Of a DNA stretch of 64,000 nucleotides, positions 35,827 to 48,080 are shown in pieces. Numbering within the stretch: the first letter of the stretch is position 1; each line of letters begins with the position of its first letter. This DNA is from Piper betle (Eukaryota; Streptophyta; Magnoliopsida; Piperales; Piperaceae), in assembly GCA_033002965.1 (NCBI GenBank), contig JAURVB010013132.1, forward strand, positions 62,001 through 126,000. The letters are read 5' to 3'. The notes under the pieces were generated by a model, which did not search any database, was not told the origin of the DNA, and saw only the letters and a list, made by a program, of their open reading frames with translations. The position numbers were made by a program, and so were the translations under genes.

Positions 35827-38036
35827 TTTAAAACCCACGATTCGAGTGAGGGTTTTATATTCAAATCCAATCGGTTCGTTTGTTATTTTTGAGTCGAATC
35901 AGTTTCAGAACACGTGTATTTAGTCGACGTTAGTCGTGTGTATGAGTTATGAGGGTCATGCATATTCAAGTATTTAATGATAACGTCGTGAATACAGCAG
36001 AACAGAATAAGTTATCAGATATATGAGAGTATGTCAGTTACTTTTATTTTTATATATAGTGAATTGTAGATTTAGTTCTAGGTTGTTTACTGCAGTAGAA
36101 CACGTTACTGGTTGTTTGGGTGGGTTGTTAGTTATAGAGCATATCATTATAATATTTTGATGTTTATTTGATTTTATAGGAGTTTTTTCGATTTTTTAGG
36201 ATTTAATACGATTTAGTTATTATTCTTGACTCAAGCCGAACATGTAAAACCCACGATTCGAGTCAGGGTTTTATATTCAAAACCGGTCAGTTCGACCGTT
36301 ATTTTCGAGTCGAGTCAGTTTCAGAACACGTGTACTGAGCCGACGCCAGTCGCGTGTATGAGCTATGAGGGTCATGCGTACCCAAGTATATGATGATAAC
36401 GTCATGAACACAGCAGAATAAAATGAGTTATTAGATATATGAGAGTATGCCACTTATATTTTTCTTATTTTTATATATAGTGGATCGTAGAATTAGTTTT
36501 AGGCCGTTTACCGCGTTAGGACACGTTACGAGCAGTTTGGATGGGTTGATAGTTCTAGAGCATATCATTGTGATGTTTTAGTGTTTGTTTGATTTTACGG
36601 GATTTTTCCCGATTTTATGGGGTTTTTTGGGATTTAATACGACTTAGTTATTATTCTTGACTCGAGGTGGAGACGAGTCAAGTCTTATTTACGAGTTTGC
36701 TACCACACACACCCCCGACCTTTCCTTTCTTCTTCCCCAAACCCTTGCCACGCGCCGCCACTGCGCATGCCGCCGCCGCTGCCGTGGATGCCCGCCCGGC
36801 CGCCGATCGTCGCCCCTAGCCCCGCCACGGCGTCGCTGTGCCGCCACGACCATGACCGGCCACAGTCCAGCCGCCACGACGCGAGGAATCGCCGCGGTGA
36901 CGTAGCGCTTTCGTCGCCGATCTCGCCGCCGCCGACCGTCGCCGCCACGATCAGGTGGTCGGCTCGACGTCCTTGACCCTCCAGCGACCTTCCCCGACCG
37001 GAGCAGAGGCCATCGCCGCCCTGGCCGGCCGGATCTAGCCACCCATCGCCGCCGGCTTTGTTTTGCCGTTTTCCGGCGAGCTGCCGCCTCCATCGACCTT
37101 GTTGACCTCTCGTAGATGAGTCGGGCTCGCCGAGCCGGTTCCAAGGGTACCCAACACGACCACTTTCCGGCCAGTAGACGCCGCCGGCGACTGTCGCCGG
37201 AAAATCGCCGGAAGCTGCCGGGAAACCGCTGGGACTTGCCGGAAAACCGCCAAAACTTGACGGAAAACCGGAATTTCTGGAATTCGCCGAAATTCACCGG
37301 ATCTTCCGCGGGGCTCACCCAGTCGAGCCCGATCAAGCTTCGGACGCCGATGAGCGCCGAATTCGAGTTTCGAGACGCGCGACGAAACCCTAGCCGTCGC
37401 CGATTGTCGACGACGAGAGGTATAATTACCTCTAATTTGATTATTTAAATTGATGATTATTAGCATAGCATGGTAGGACTGATTATTTATCATGATAATG
37501 CCTAATTACTGATGAAGTAATGATTGTATGATTTGAGGAATTGTAAATGAATAGTAAGTGAGCTAATGAGATAAAATGAGTTGGAGCATGATAAGTGATC
37601 ATGATGTAATTTAGAAAAACAGAATAAAATATAGTATGGATAGTTTGAGTTAGGATTATTCTCTTTCATGATTATTTGACTATGATGGATGATTATTATG
37701 TCGTGTGTGGTATTCATTGATTTTGATGCATCATGTAGTTAGAGGGCGTTAGTATTTAGTTTTGATGTGTAGGTACGGAGTAGGAGCTCGCCGCCTAGGC
37801 GCGATGACACGCTTGGAGCTTCTACCAGGTCCGTTTAGGACTCGACTCTGTTTTACGTCTTTCTATTGTATGTTTATCTTATTATTTGCAGGACTGGTTA
37901 AGTGGCGTTTTATTGGATCCCACTTAACTCGGGCCATCTAGCCGAACAGATTTTCGGATTAATAACCCCTCGAGGATGAGATCCCTCGAGGATGATTTCG
38001 AAAACAAGATCCACCACAAGTTGCCTTTGGGCCTAT

Positions 38037-38044
38037 TATATAAA
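38037..38044 (+). promoter_or_regulatory. TATA box of the B-type LTR promoter (element E)
   Basis: TATATAAA is followed by TCCCTACCC. The same box stands in the other LTR copies, at about 26934 in the right arm of element D and about 40588 in the element B LTR. It lies about 90 bases before the small ORF. Confidence 0.6.
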
Positions 38045-38055
38045 TCCCTACCCAG

Positions 38056-38096
<41 letters not shown>

Positions 38097-38124
38097 AGTT
38101 TTCGCATTTTCAGTGAGACGAGAG

Positions 38125-38337
38125 ATGGAGAAACCGACTGCACGTACCATGAGCGGATGCCGTGATAGTCAAAGCGGGCTCTGGATTAGTGCCAGCGGAC
38201 TGTTCCATTCCCGAGGGATCCTGACAACTTCACGTTTGAGTTCCTCACACCCGGAGAACGTGGAGGTTAACGAGTACTGTTTAGTACAGCGCATGTCCGG
38301 ACTTGTGGTTCAAAGGGTATTAAAGGCGACTGCCTGA
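38125..38337 (+). CDS. LTR small ORF, copy 3 (70 codons)
   Basis: Full-length copy in element E: MEKPTARTMSGCRDSQSGLW at the start, and a stop at the same place as copy 1. It differs from copy 1 mostly at scattered residues. It lies just after the LTR TATA box. The function is unknown, and it may be a chance frame within conserved leader RNA. Confidence 0.35.
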   Translation: MEKPTARTMSGCRDSQSGLWISASGLFHSRGILTTSRLSSSHPENVEVNEYCLVQRMSGLVVQRVLKATA

Positions 38338-40646
38338 GAGTACTCGGCCTTCGTGCTCAAGGCCAAGAGAAATATGGAGGTAAGGAGAGGGCTTAGGATA
38401 AAGTTTTACGTGAAGTACTGAAAAAGAAGTGCCGAGAGCAGCACAGTACCAGCAGCAGATCAGTAAGTTCGGGATGCTACCGGGTCTGCAGCCCAGTGGC
38501 TCCTCAGTAGTGCCCTTCAGAGTGTTCACGTGGTGGAGTATATGATGTTTTCTTTCATATGAGAGTTTGCTCTCATAGTCAGCTTGTTATAGTTATTTTA
38601 TTTTCCGGACCAGTAACACTTGTTACTGACATGTTTTTATACTATATGTAGGTAATAATCATGAGTTGGAGGAGCCAGCTTGGACGGAGGAGCATTGTTG
38701 TCGCTTGCACACATATCACTCGATTGAGTGGTTATATTTTGTTTATGATACTATTATATTGCGGATGTTGTGAAATGTTAAGATATGGTATGATATGATT
38801 GAATGTCATGAGATGATGATAAGATGTGATGATGTGACATGATTGAATGCTAAGACACGATGATAGATTGTGTGAATGAAGTTGCGTGATGTATAGATAC
38901 ATGTTTGCATATATGTTTATATATAGTATTTTGACAGGGTGACCCTAATTACACTTTTAAGGGAAAGTCTGTCTGTTTTATTTTAGAATTTCATTGATTT
39001 TTATCGTAATTGTGATGGTGTGTAATTTAGTTTGTATGTCGTCCATGTAGTATCATGTTAAGATTTTGTGCATTCATCCATGCATGACGAGTAATGTCTT
39101 CATCTTAAGACGCCGAGATTAGATCCGCGCGAGTTGGGTTCGGATTAGCCGACCTAACCGGGGCGTGTAACATACCGGTTTAGTTCACGAGCGTGAATCG
39201 GATTTGGGGTGTTACAGAACATGAGTCAAGTATTATTTACGACCTTGCCACCGAGCCTTTTCTTTTCTCCCCCGACGTCTTTTTCCCCAAACCATCATTG
39301 CCGCCCCAAACCATCATTACCTACCGTCGATCGTCACCGCTAGGCCCACACCGCAGTATTGTCGTGCCGCCCCGACCAGTCCCGGCAGTTGCCAAGCCGC
39401 CGTTATGCCGGAATCGCCACGGCTACGTTTCGGTCGCATCGCCAATTCTGCCGCTGGCAACCGTTGTAGCCGCCATCCAATGGTCACCTCAGCACCATCG
39501 ACCACCCACTGACCTTTCCCGACTGGAACGGAGGCCATTGCCGCCTAGGCTGGAAGGATCGAACGGAGGCCATCGCCGCCTAGGCCGGCAGGATCGAATC
39601 CCCCATCACCGCCGCCTCTGTTTTAGCTATTTTTTGGTGAGCCACCGCCTCGGCCGACCACGTCGACGTCGTGGATGTGTCAGGCTCGCTGAGCCAGTTT
39701 CAATGGTACCCAATATAACTACTAGAAGCTGTCACTAGGCACCGCCAGCGACTGTCGCCGGAAAACCACCAGAAGCTGTCAGAAAACTACTAAAGCCTGC
39801 CAAAAAACCACCGAAAAATCAAATTCGCTGGAATTCGCCGAATCTTCCAAGGGTTCATCCAGTTGAACCCGATCGAACTTCGGACGCCGACGAGCGGTGA
39901 ATTCAAGCTCTGAGACGTGCGACGAAACCTAGTTGTCGCTGATTGCCGATGACATGAGGTATAATTACCTCTGATTTAATTATTTAAAAGTGATGATGAT
40001 TGTTAGCATAGTATGCTAGAATTAAGTAATTGTCATAATGAATGTCAGACTATGAATGAAGTAAAGATGTGCATAATGTGATTAACAGATAATGAAGGTT
40101 AAGTGATTTAATGAAGTAAAGTAAATTTGAGCATAATAATCGAGTACAACGTAACTTAGGAAATATAATAAAATTTGTGTTAATAGGATAAGTTGGAATT
40201 ACTTTCACATTTATAATTGTTGATTGTTATGGTTGATGTTGTATTGTGAGTGTGTTTGATCATGACGAATTTAATTCATCATTTAGTTAGCGGGCGTTAG
40301 TATTTAGTTTTAATGTGTAAGTACAGAGTAGGAGCTCGCCGCCTAGGCGCGATGACACGCTTAGAGCTTCTACCAAGTCCGTTTAGGACTCGTCTTTGTT
40401 TTACGCTCTTTTCTATTGTATGTTTATTTCATTATTTGCACAACGGGTTAAGTGGCATTTTATTGGATCCCACTTAACTAGGGTCATTTAACCGAACAGT
40501 TTTCCAGATCAATAACCCTCGAGGATAAGATCCCTTGAGGATGATTTCAAAAATAAGATCCACCACAAGTTGCCTTCGGGCCTATTATATAAATCCCTTC
40601 CCAGTCCTATATATATAATTTTATCGAGTTTTCAGTGAGATGAGAA

Positions 40647-40844
40647 ATGGAGAAATCGACTGCATGTACCATGAGCGGATGCCGTAACAGTCAAAGCGGG
40701 CTCTGGATTAGTGCCAGCGGATTGTTCCATTCCCGAGGGATCCTGACAACTCCGCGTTTAAGTTCCTCACACCCAGAGAACGTGGAGGTTTACGGGTACT
40801 TTTTAGTACAGCGCATGTCGAACTTGTGGTTCAAAGGGTACTAA
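40647..40844 (+). pseudogene. LTR small ORF, copy 4 (3' end frameshifted)
   Basis: Copy in the element B 5' LTR. It is collinear with the others through LVQRMS, then a 1-base loss in 'gcatgtcgaac' changes the frame and ends it 10 codons later. Confidence 0.3.
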
Positions 40845-41809
40845 AGGCGACTGCCTAAGAGTACTCGGCCTTCGTACTCAAGGCCAGGAGAAATATAGAG
40901 GTAAGGAGAGGGTTTAGGATTTGAGACCAGAAAATGAAGTAAAAAAATGTCGAGAGCGGCATCAACAGCAGCAGATCAGTAAGTTCGGGATGCTACCGGG
41001 TCTGCCTCAGCAGTGCCCTTTAGAGTGTTTACGTGGAGTATATGATGTTTTCTTTTATATGAGAGTTTGCTCTCATATCTCATAGCCAGCTTTTTATAAT
41101 TATTTTATTTTCTGGACTAGTAACACTTAAAACTGACGTGTTTTTATACTATATGTAGGTAATAATTACGAGTTGGAGGAGCCAGCTTGGACGGAGGCGC
41201 ACTATTTTCGCTTGCACACATGTCAGCCGATAGAGTGGTTAATATTCTATTTATGATGCTATTATATTGTGAATGTTGGGAAATGTTAAGACATGGTATG
41301 ATATGATTGAATGTTATGAGATGATGATAAGATATGATGATGTGACATGATAGAATGTTGAGACACAATAACAGAATGTGAAACATGAATAAATTGCGTA
41401 GAATGAGCGTGGTGGGATAAGACCAGAGCTTTAGAGCGAGTAAACAATATATCAGATTGTGTGAATGAAGTTGCATGATATATAGATACATGTTTGTATA
41501 TATGTTTATATATAGTATTTTGACAAGATGACCCTAATAGTATTTTTAGGGGAAATTCTGTCCATTTTATTTCAGAATTTTCATCGATTTTGATTGTAAT
41601 TGTGATGGTGTGTAATTTAGTTTGCATGTCATTAATATAGTATCATGTTAGGATTCTGTGCATTCATCTATGCATAATGAGTAATATCTTCATCTTAAGG
41701 CGCTGAGATTAGATCCGCGCGGGTTGGATTCAGGTTAACTGACCTAACTGCACCTGTAACATGCCTGTTCGGTTCACGAGCGTGAACCGGATTTAAGGTG
41801 TTACAGAAT

Positions 41810-41822
41810 TGATATCAAAGCC
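41810..41822 (+). other. Primer-binding site of element B (initiator tRNA-Met type)
   Basis: TGATATCAAAGCC stands four bases after the LTR end and differs from the usual TGGTATCAGAGCC by two bases. It fixes the LTR border and the orientation. Confidence 0.8.
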
Positions 41823-42880
41823 ACTCTCGGTCGATTAAGATATAAGATACTTTTATAGGTGATGTGTGTGTAAAGATTGCTCCAAGTCCAGCTAGCAAGT
41901 ATGTTTCTTTTGATTTTTTTTACATGCAGATTTTTTTTTCATAAGTTAGTTATATAACAATATATTCAAGACTTGATCAAAAGTATGTGGAATTGGCCTT
42001 AGTTGAGCTGGCAGGTTATTTCTATGGATTTTTATCGTTATATCAGACTGTTTGTCAGTTAGATGTGAGCAGGGAATATTGTAGTGCTAGCAGAGGTATA
42101 ATGGGTATAAGATCTCATCTTATACCAGATTCAGATGTTAGCAGATGTGAGCAGGAATCTGACAGGATTATCATATGGGCTTGAGACCCACTAGTTCTAT
42201 CCATCGCATAAGTGAATTGGATGATTGACCAGGTGCTCGTGTCTTGCATGTCACTACATTAGTCCTGTTTCTATGGGACATGGTGTACATGATAGGAATG
42301 AGTTACAAAGAAAAGGGGTAACAATAAGGAGCTTGAAGTATAAAGATATTAGCAAGTTAGTTGGCACATGAGGTGGACCACTTCCAGAAGATAGTGATGA
42401 ATGAGGATGAGTAGCAAGGTAGATCGATAGTCTAATAGGCACTTCACCGAATCCTCCTCTTCCACTTGTTTATGACCTACGGGCAGCAGTTTTGGCTTCT
42501 CTTTGCCAGATAGATGTCTCGATATGATGAGGAAGAGATCAGGGCCACCATTAACTACGAGATCAGTTATTTGACCAGATTCTACTAGAGATAAGGCACC
42601 AAATCAGTGATTGCCCTTTGAAGGCTAGTCGGCACTGATAAAAGTAGCCACTCTAGATTTTATGAGATTACGATAAGTTCAACATAGGTTTACCATTATA
42701 TGTGTCAGCACATGATCCAAACCCCTCCGGATCAGGCACGCATGATTGGACAACCTAAGCAGAGTTGTTAGCAACCACGTCTAGGAAGACATACAAATGG
42801 AGGAAGACATGTCAGAGAAAATAGTGGATTTATAATGCATACGGCCAGGATCAAATTTTTTAGCACTTATGTAGCACTGT

Positions 42881-43120
42881 TGCCGACGGAGTTGCACAAC
42901 CACTGACCGAGCGCACAACCACCGTCTGAGATGCACTACAACCGACTGAGTTGCACAACCGCCAACCGAATTGCACAACAGCCGACCAAATTGCACAACC
43001 GCCGACCGAGTTGCATGACTGCCGACCGAGTCACACAACCACTGCTAAGGTGCACAACTACCGTCCGAGATGCACTACCACCGACCGAAGACACACTACC
43101 ACCGTCCGTGCATTGCTCAT
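42881..43120 (+). repeat. 20-bp minisatellite, 12 units (element B)
   Basis: Twelve consecutive 20-base units have the consensus RCCGACCGAGTTGCACAACC. It occupies the same place in the interior as the 9-unit array in element A. Copy number differs, but the period and the TTGCACAACC half are kept. Frames at 42781-43227 are artefacts. Confidence 0.85.
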
Positions 43121-44651
43121 CTGCCAACCAAATAGATCAATTAGAGCTTACTAGGATAGTTGTAGGGCCAGAACTTGAGGAACAAGATATAGCTACAATG
43201 GAAATTAGCAAAACAGAAAAGAGTTAGGAAAAGTGAGGTTATTTAGATGAAATGGCATAGGATCCGACTTCATAGCTCTCTTGCAATCATTGTCTTAACC
43301 TGACACCCTTGGGTTAGATGTATATTGCAAGATAACCTATCAGGCACTGTTAATGACTGTCTCATAGGGACGCGCATGGACAAAATCAGGGAACATGACA
43401 GTATGACCTCCAGATAGGATGGTCACAATGATCAAATTGTTCAGACTATATGATAGTACATCCATGGGTCACAACCAACATACGCAGATCAGACGGTTAG
43501 TAGATGGTCACATACGCAGTTTGACCTATTTAGCGACGGGCCTTCAGTAATAGGAGTTAGACTTGTACTAGAGGATTGGGCATAGATAGAAAGTTAGTGA
43601 GGAAGTGTCCTTTAGAAGGATAGTGATTCCCTTGTATTTCGCCAACACGATTAGGTTCTCACCTTGAGATAAAGAATTGAGCCTTGCCTTGAATATAGAG
43701 GTACCTTTATGGTACTGATTAGGATTTACAGTGCAGGTAAATGTTTGTAGACCGACCTTCTGATAAGGATTTCACCCCAGCATGAGAGCGATGTAGACAG
43801 AGACTTCAGACAGAATAGGCCATGCTGACTAGACAAAGTGATATCAATGTATGCTCATCTTCATTGATAGCCTTGTTTGAGAGTCTACCACAATGATAAT
43901 AGTCATGTGAGTTAAGATTAATACTACAAATCGGTATAGGACGACAGGTCACAGACCACTGAAAAGCGGACGAAACACATGTCAAACCTCACTATGAGTC
44001 CCCGTAGACTCGAGGGAGACAGTGGTTCTTTGGGTTACTTAAACCGCGCCCGTTTAGAAGTGCGTGACTAGTACAGTATCGAAAAATATGTGCCTACTAT
44101 TAGTTGATTGCACTAGGGCCACTTAGGAGCCGTTTCTTAGATTCATCATTGATTGACTGTTCCATAAACTGATCACCTGTGGCGTAGTAAATCGTGGTGA
44201 TCTTCAAAATAAGTCCATAGACCTACCGATATTTTGGCCACCTAGTACGCTACATAGGGATTTTAGCTCCCTTGTTATTTACACGATACCTTGACCTTAT
44301 CATAGATTAAAGTGACATACCTATGTAGCAGGTTTTCTTAGCCTAATGGATTCCCCATTTACTTGACGTCAGATACCACTTGTGAGGATGAGATATTACC
44401 TAGTAAGAGTTCTTAAGTAGTGGGACCAAATTTTTACGAGATTTAGTCCCCTTCCTATAACCTATAGATGTCAGACAGAGTAAAGCTTCCGTTTGAGGAT
44501 TTCCACTCACCCCTTTGTATATGTCAGTGTTACTATCAATTTACCCAAATGATTGAGATGAGTATACATTGACCAGAGCATATGCCATAGACCAGATGCA
44601 GGCTCTACGACCATGCAGAGTATGTTATCATACTCCTCGAGGCACACTGTG

Positions 44652-44694
44652 TATGTACAGGTGTTCTCACTTGCTATGAGAACACTTGTACATA
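44652..44694. repeat. Inverted repeat at the deletion junction of element B
   Basis: Arms TATGTACAGGTGTTCTCA (44652-44669) and its inverse (44677-44694) have one mismatch and a 7-base loop. A short direct repeat 'cagagtatgttatc' follows at about 44699. The left arm is original interior sequence (element A has it at 13988); the right arm is new. Confidence 0.8.
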
Positions 44695-44712
44695 CATACA
44701 GAGTATGTTATC

Positions 44713-45217
44713 TATGATTGAATGTTATGAGATGATGATAAGATATGATGATGTGACATGATTGAATGCTAAAACACGATGACAGAATGTGAAACATAAA
44801 TAGATTGCGCAACATGAGCGTGGTGGGATGAGACCCAAGCTTTAGAGCGAGTAAACAGTATATCAGATTGTGTGAATGAAGCTATGTGATATATAGATAC
44901 ATGTTTGCATATATGTTTATATATAGCATTTTGATAGGGTGACCCTAATTGCACTTTTAGGGGAAATTTTGTCCATTTTATTTCAGAATTTTCATCAATT
45001 TTGATCGTAATTGTGATGGTGTGTAATTTAGTTTCCATGTCATTCATGTAGTATCATGTTAAAATTCTGTGTATTCATCTATGTATGATGAATAATATCT
45101 TCATTTTAAGACGCCAAAATTAGATCCACGCGAGTTGGGTTCAGGTTAACTGGCCTAACCGGAGCCTGTAACATGCCGGTTCGATTTACGAACGTAAACC
45201 AAATTTAGGGTATTACA
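44713..45217 (+). repeat. 3' LTR remnant of element B (505 bp)
   Basis: Matches 41302-41805 of the 5' LTR and ends GTATTACA before the TTTCT duplication. The frame at 44769-45047 on the minus strand is a shadow, also seen at 41286-41627. Confidence 0.8.
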
Positions 45218-48080
45218 TTTCTCTTTTTTGACGTTTGTATATGTTGTGTGTGTGGTTTTGTTTAGTTTTGATTTATATAATATTTTATTCATGTAGATCT
45301 GTATCTTAGGAGCATTTGGAACTTACTTTCATTATAATTGGATGTGTATAAAAGTAGTTATCATTTTTGTAAGATTCATATGTATGGATATGCACTATTT
45401 CGGTAAAAAATCATATTTCCTAGATCATATGTTTACATGATTCTTGCCTTGACATGTTCATAAAAGGTAAGCCTGCAAGTTGTTTGAAACATATTCCGTC
45501 TAATTATATCTATATGAGCATGTGTGAGAACTAAATTGGTGAAAGGAAGTGGCTTACTGTTTCCGATGGCCTACATGCCACTTTTCCCAATTTTTATACC
45601 TTGTTATAAGTAATATTTGGATGCATTATTTTACATGATTGTATGATATGATATTATCTATCCATTGTAAAAGACGATGCTAAAATGATATCATTAAGGG
45701 CTTTAACAAAACCCTTAAATGTGTTGTGCTTCTTGGTGAGCTTGTTAAAATACATTAATAAAATCTAAAAAAATTACCTATGGACTCAATAAGTTTCTAC
45801 TAAAAACATGTAAATTTTGGGTTATAAAAAGTATTATTTAGGCAGTTAGTTAATCGGGTTTTGTAGAGTTTATAGAAATGCAGGGTGAAATTCCATAAAA
45901 TCTAAAATCCTAGTTATTTTGCTATGAAATTCCATAAAATTTCACCCATACCTTACATTGTGTCCTAGTAATATTACCCTAAAATTTGGGAGCCAATGGC
46001 TTCGTTAGGCTTGTGTAAGAGAATTTCTCAAGCCGAGTAAATCTAATTAGCTCTTGAAATACTCTAGCCAATGTCTTTGTTTCTCGAGCTCACTTAAAAT
46101 GAAATACTTAGAGTTTGAATATGAAATTTTACTAGATTCAAGCCCACCCAAGCCTATTTGGAGTTTTCAGAACAAAACTTAAGAAAATTGGTGTGTGGCT
46201 CAAAAACACGGTCCTCAGTACCTTAGTCAAACCTTAGTAAGCCTTGTTTAACATATTAAACTTCATTAATTAACCTTAATTAGGATTTGGTATTGCAAAT
46301 ACATTTAGTAAAAAATCTCATAATTATGGTGTAGTCAAATGGACTTAATCGGACGATTTTTTCGATTGGTTAAACGGTGTCCAACTAAGTTAAAATTTGG
46401 ACTAGTTGGTCCTGACATTTTAAGAGTCTAGTGTTAAAATTACCAAGTGTTGGCCAATAAGCCAACATGGTAAATAAGACATACCAAAGTCAAGCTATAG
46501 TGTTGGGAATAATGCTCCTCGGCTATGCACCAATTTTCTAATAGTCACCCGTGAGCTTGGAAATTCCAAATGGGCCTAGGCAAAAGGGTAAGATGAACCA
46601 ACAACATGGGCTTTAGTAAAATATCAAGCCCAAAGCCTATTTAATTAAACTTGAGTAGGCTCTGGAATGGTAGAGGGGGGACTTGTATGATTTGAAAAAT
46701 TCCTACCGAATTATCTACCAAACTAATGCCTTGAAATTTTTCAAAGATGTTATTGGGATATAAACTAAAGTCATAAAATTTTACCTCTCACGCTAGGCTC
46801 AACAAATTTTGCAATCAAAGCTAGAGAATTAGAGTTATACCCTTCGTTCATATTCATATTCACTCCTAAATTCCAAATTATATAACCCCATAAATAAACT
46901 TTTACTTGAGCTTATATTTTACATGTTAATAGTAGACAATTAGTGAGTCTTCGTATAACTTTTAAAGATTTTATAAAAACCTTTTTAAGGATTCAGTCGG
47001 AAGCATAGTTAAGCATACTCAGAACACAGGTTACACATTAAAGAGAGTTTTTCATGCTATCGAGATGAAATTGTTGAGTCAATGTGGAACAATCGATAAT
47101 TGAATTTGTAAACCCCTTTTGTATGATGTTTGTGATGATCTATTATTAGTTAGATTTTGTTATTGACGTACTTAATAATTTGGGACCCGAAAGTGTATGA
47201 ACAATTGAATTTGGAAACTCTTTTTATCTGATGTTTATGATGATCTATTGTTAGGTGTTGTATTTTAATTATCACTTGATTAATTTAATAATTAAATAAT
47301 TTAATATAAGATTTATATCTTAATAAATTTAACAAATATAAAACTTTTTTATACATCATAAATTACATTCACATGGAATTGCAACTTGATTCAATAACAT
47401 GTGCAATCTGACTTATACCAAATTTACAATTAAACTCACCAATAAGTGTAATCTAATTTAAAATAAATTTATAATAAAATATTATTTATGGCATAAATCT
47501 ACTTTATCAGTATAATCAACATAGCAATAGTATAATGTCTAATTAAAAATGTAGAACGTATCCAACACATTAACCTTGTATAAAAAACCCGGAGAATAAC
47601 GTAACAATTTCAACACACAAAAATTACACCAATTATAAAAAATCATAAAACAAAATATAAATAAGTTATGGCAAGCTCCGTAGACAGTCCATAAACTCAA
47701 TATAGACCATAATTTTTCAAGATTTTAGCATCCAAAATAACAAAACACACAGGCCCTCGATCATAGTTAAACATGTACAACTTCATAAAATAAAAAAAAT
47801 CAAATATGGTAATACATCTAAAAAAACAAATCACTTTTATTGACGAGTTGTAACTACATTACTGTGATACATAGGCAATTAACATACATAGCCAACCACC
47901 GCATACAGCCAATCGTTTTATTAATTATCACCCAAAAAAAGGGGGATAAAAAAATCAGCATACAGTGCTAGAGAAACCATACAAACCACAAAGGCGGAGA
48001 TAAATCAACTCTATTAAATTTATGATAACACAATGGAAGAGAGAACATGGACCGATTCAAAACAACACTTGGATGAATTT
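45218..48080. other. AT-rich intergenic DNA
   Basis: No gene or repeat border was recognised in these ~2.9 kb. Confidence 0.4.

Larger units (their letters stand above)
36243..39216 (+). mobile_element. Element E: solo LTR (2,974 bp) nested in the 5' LTR of element B
   Basis: A complete LTR, TGTAAAACCC...GTGTTACA, is flanked by a perfect duplication GAACA (36238-36242 and 39217-39221). The interior and the second LTR are absent, as expected after recombination between two LTRs. It belongs to the same family as its host LTR, so at a glance the region looks like a tandem LTR duplication. It has a TATA box at 38037-38044, a GC-rich part (36700-37400) and (TA)17 at 38059-38093. The 36689-37493 frames are artefacts. 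Confidence 0.9.
35827..41805 (+). repeat. 5' LTR of element B, split by element E
   Basis: Pieces 35827-36242 and 39222-41805 form one ~3.0-kb LTR when the nested LTR and one copy of its duplication are removed. The start is TTTAAAACCC, a mutated TGTAAAACCC, and the end is GTGTTACA. The frame at 39193-39738 is a GC-rich artefact. Confidence 0.85.
41823..44712 (+). other. Internal domain of element B, non-coding
   Basis: About 2.9 kb, collinear with 11068-14005 of element A and with no intact coding frame. It ends in an 18-bp hairpin (44652-44694) at the point where homology to element A stops. Confidence 0.65.
35827..45217 (+). mobile_element. Element B: LARD-like long-LTR retroelement with nested solo LTR
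   Basis: A perfect 5-bp duplication TTTCT flanks it (35822-35826 and 45218-45222). The 5' LTR (35827-41805, split by element E) is about 3,000 bp without the insert. It is followed by a tRNA-Met-type primer site (41810-41822) and a ~2.9-kb non-coding interior collinear with element A. Only the last ~505 bases of the 3' LTR remain (44713-45217). One deletion removed the end of the interior, the polypurine tract and most of the 3' LTR. No gag or pol motif is seen. Confidence 0.85.

Noticed and set aside
36657..37493. Frames up to 215 codons, Arg-rich, on the minus strand
   Set aside because: They lie in the GC-rich part of a B-type LTR, and the other LTR copies do not keep the frames intact.
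35827..39216. Tandem duplication of about 410 bp at the start of the LTR (35827-36242 and 36243-36660)
   Set aside because: The GAACA target-site duplication around 36243-39216 shows it is a nested solo LTR, not a tandem duplication.
42781..43227. Candidate protein with repeats of about 20 bases
   Set aside because: The repeat unit is 20 bases, so the frame changes each unit; no repeated peptide exists.
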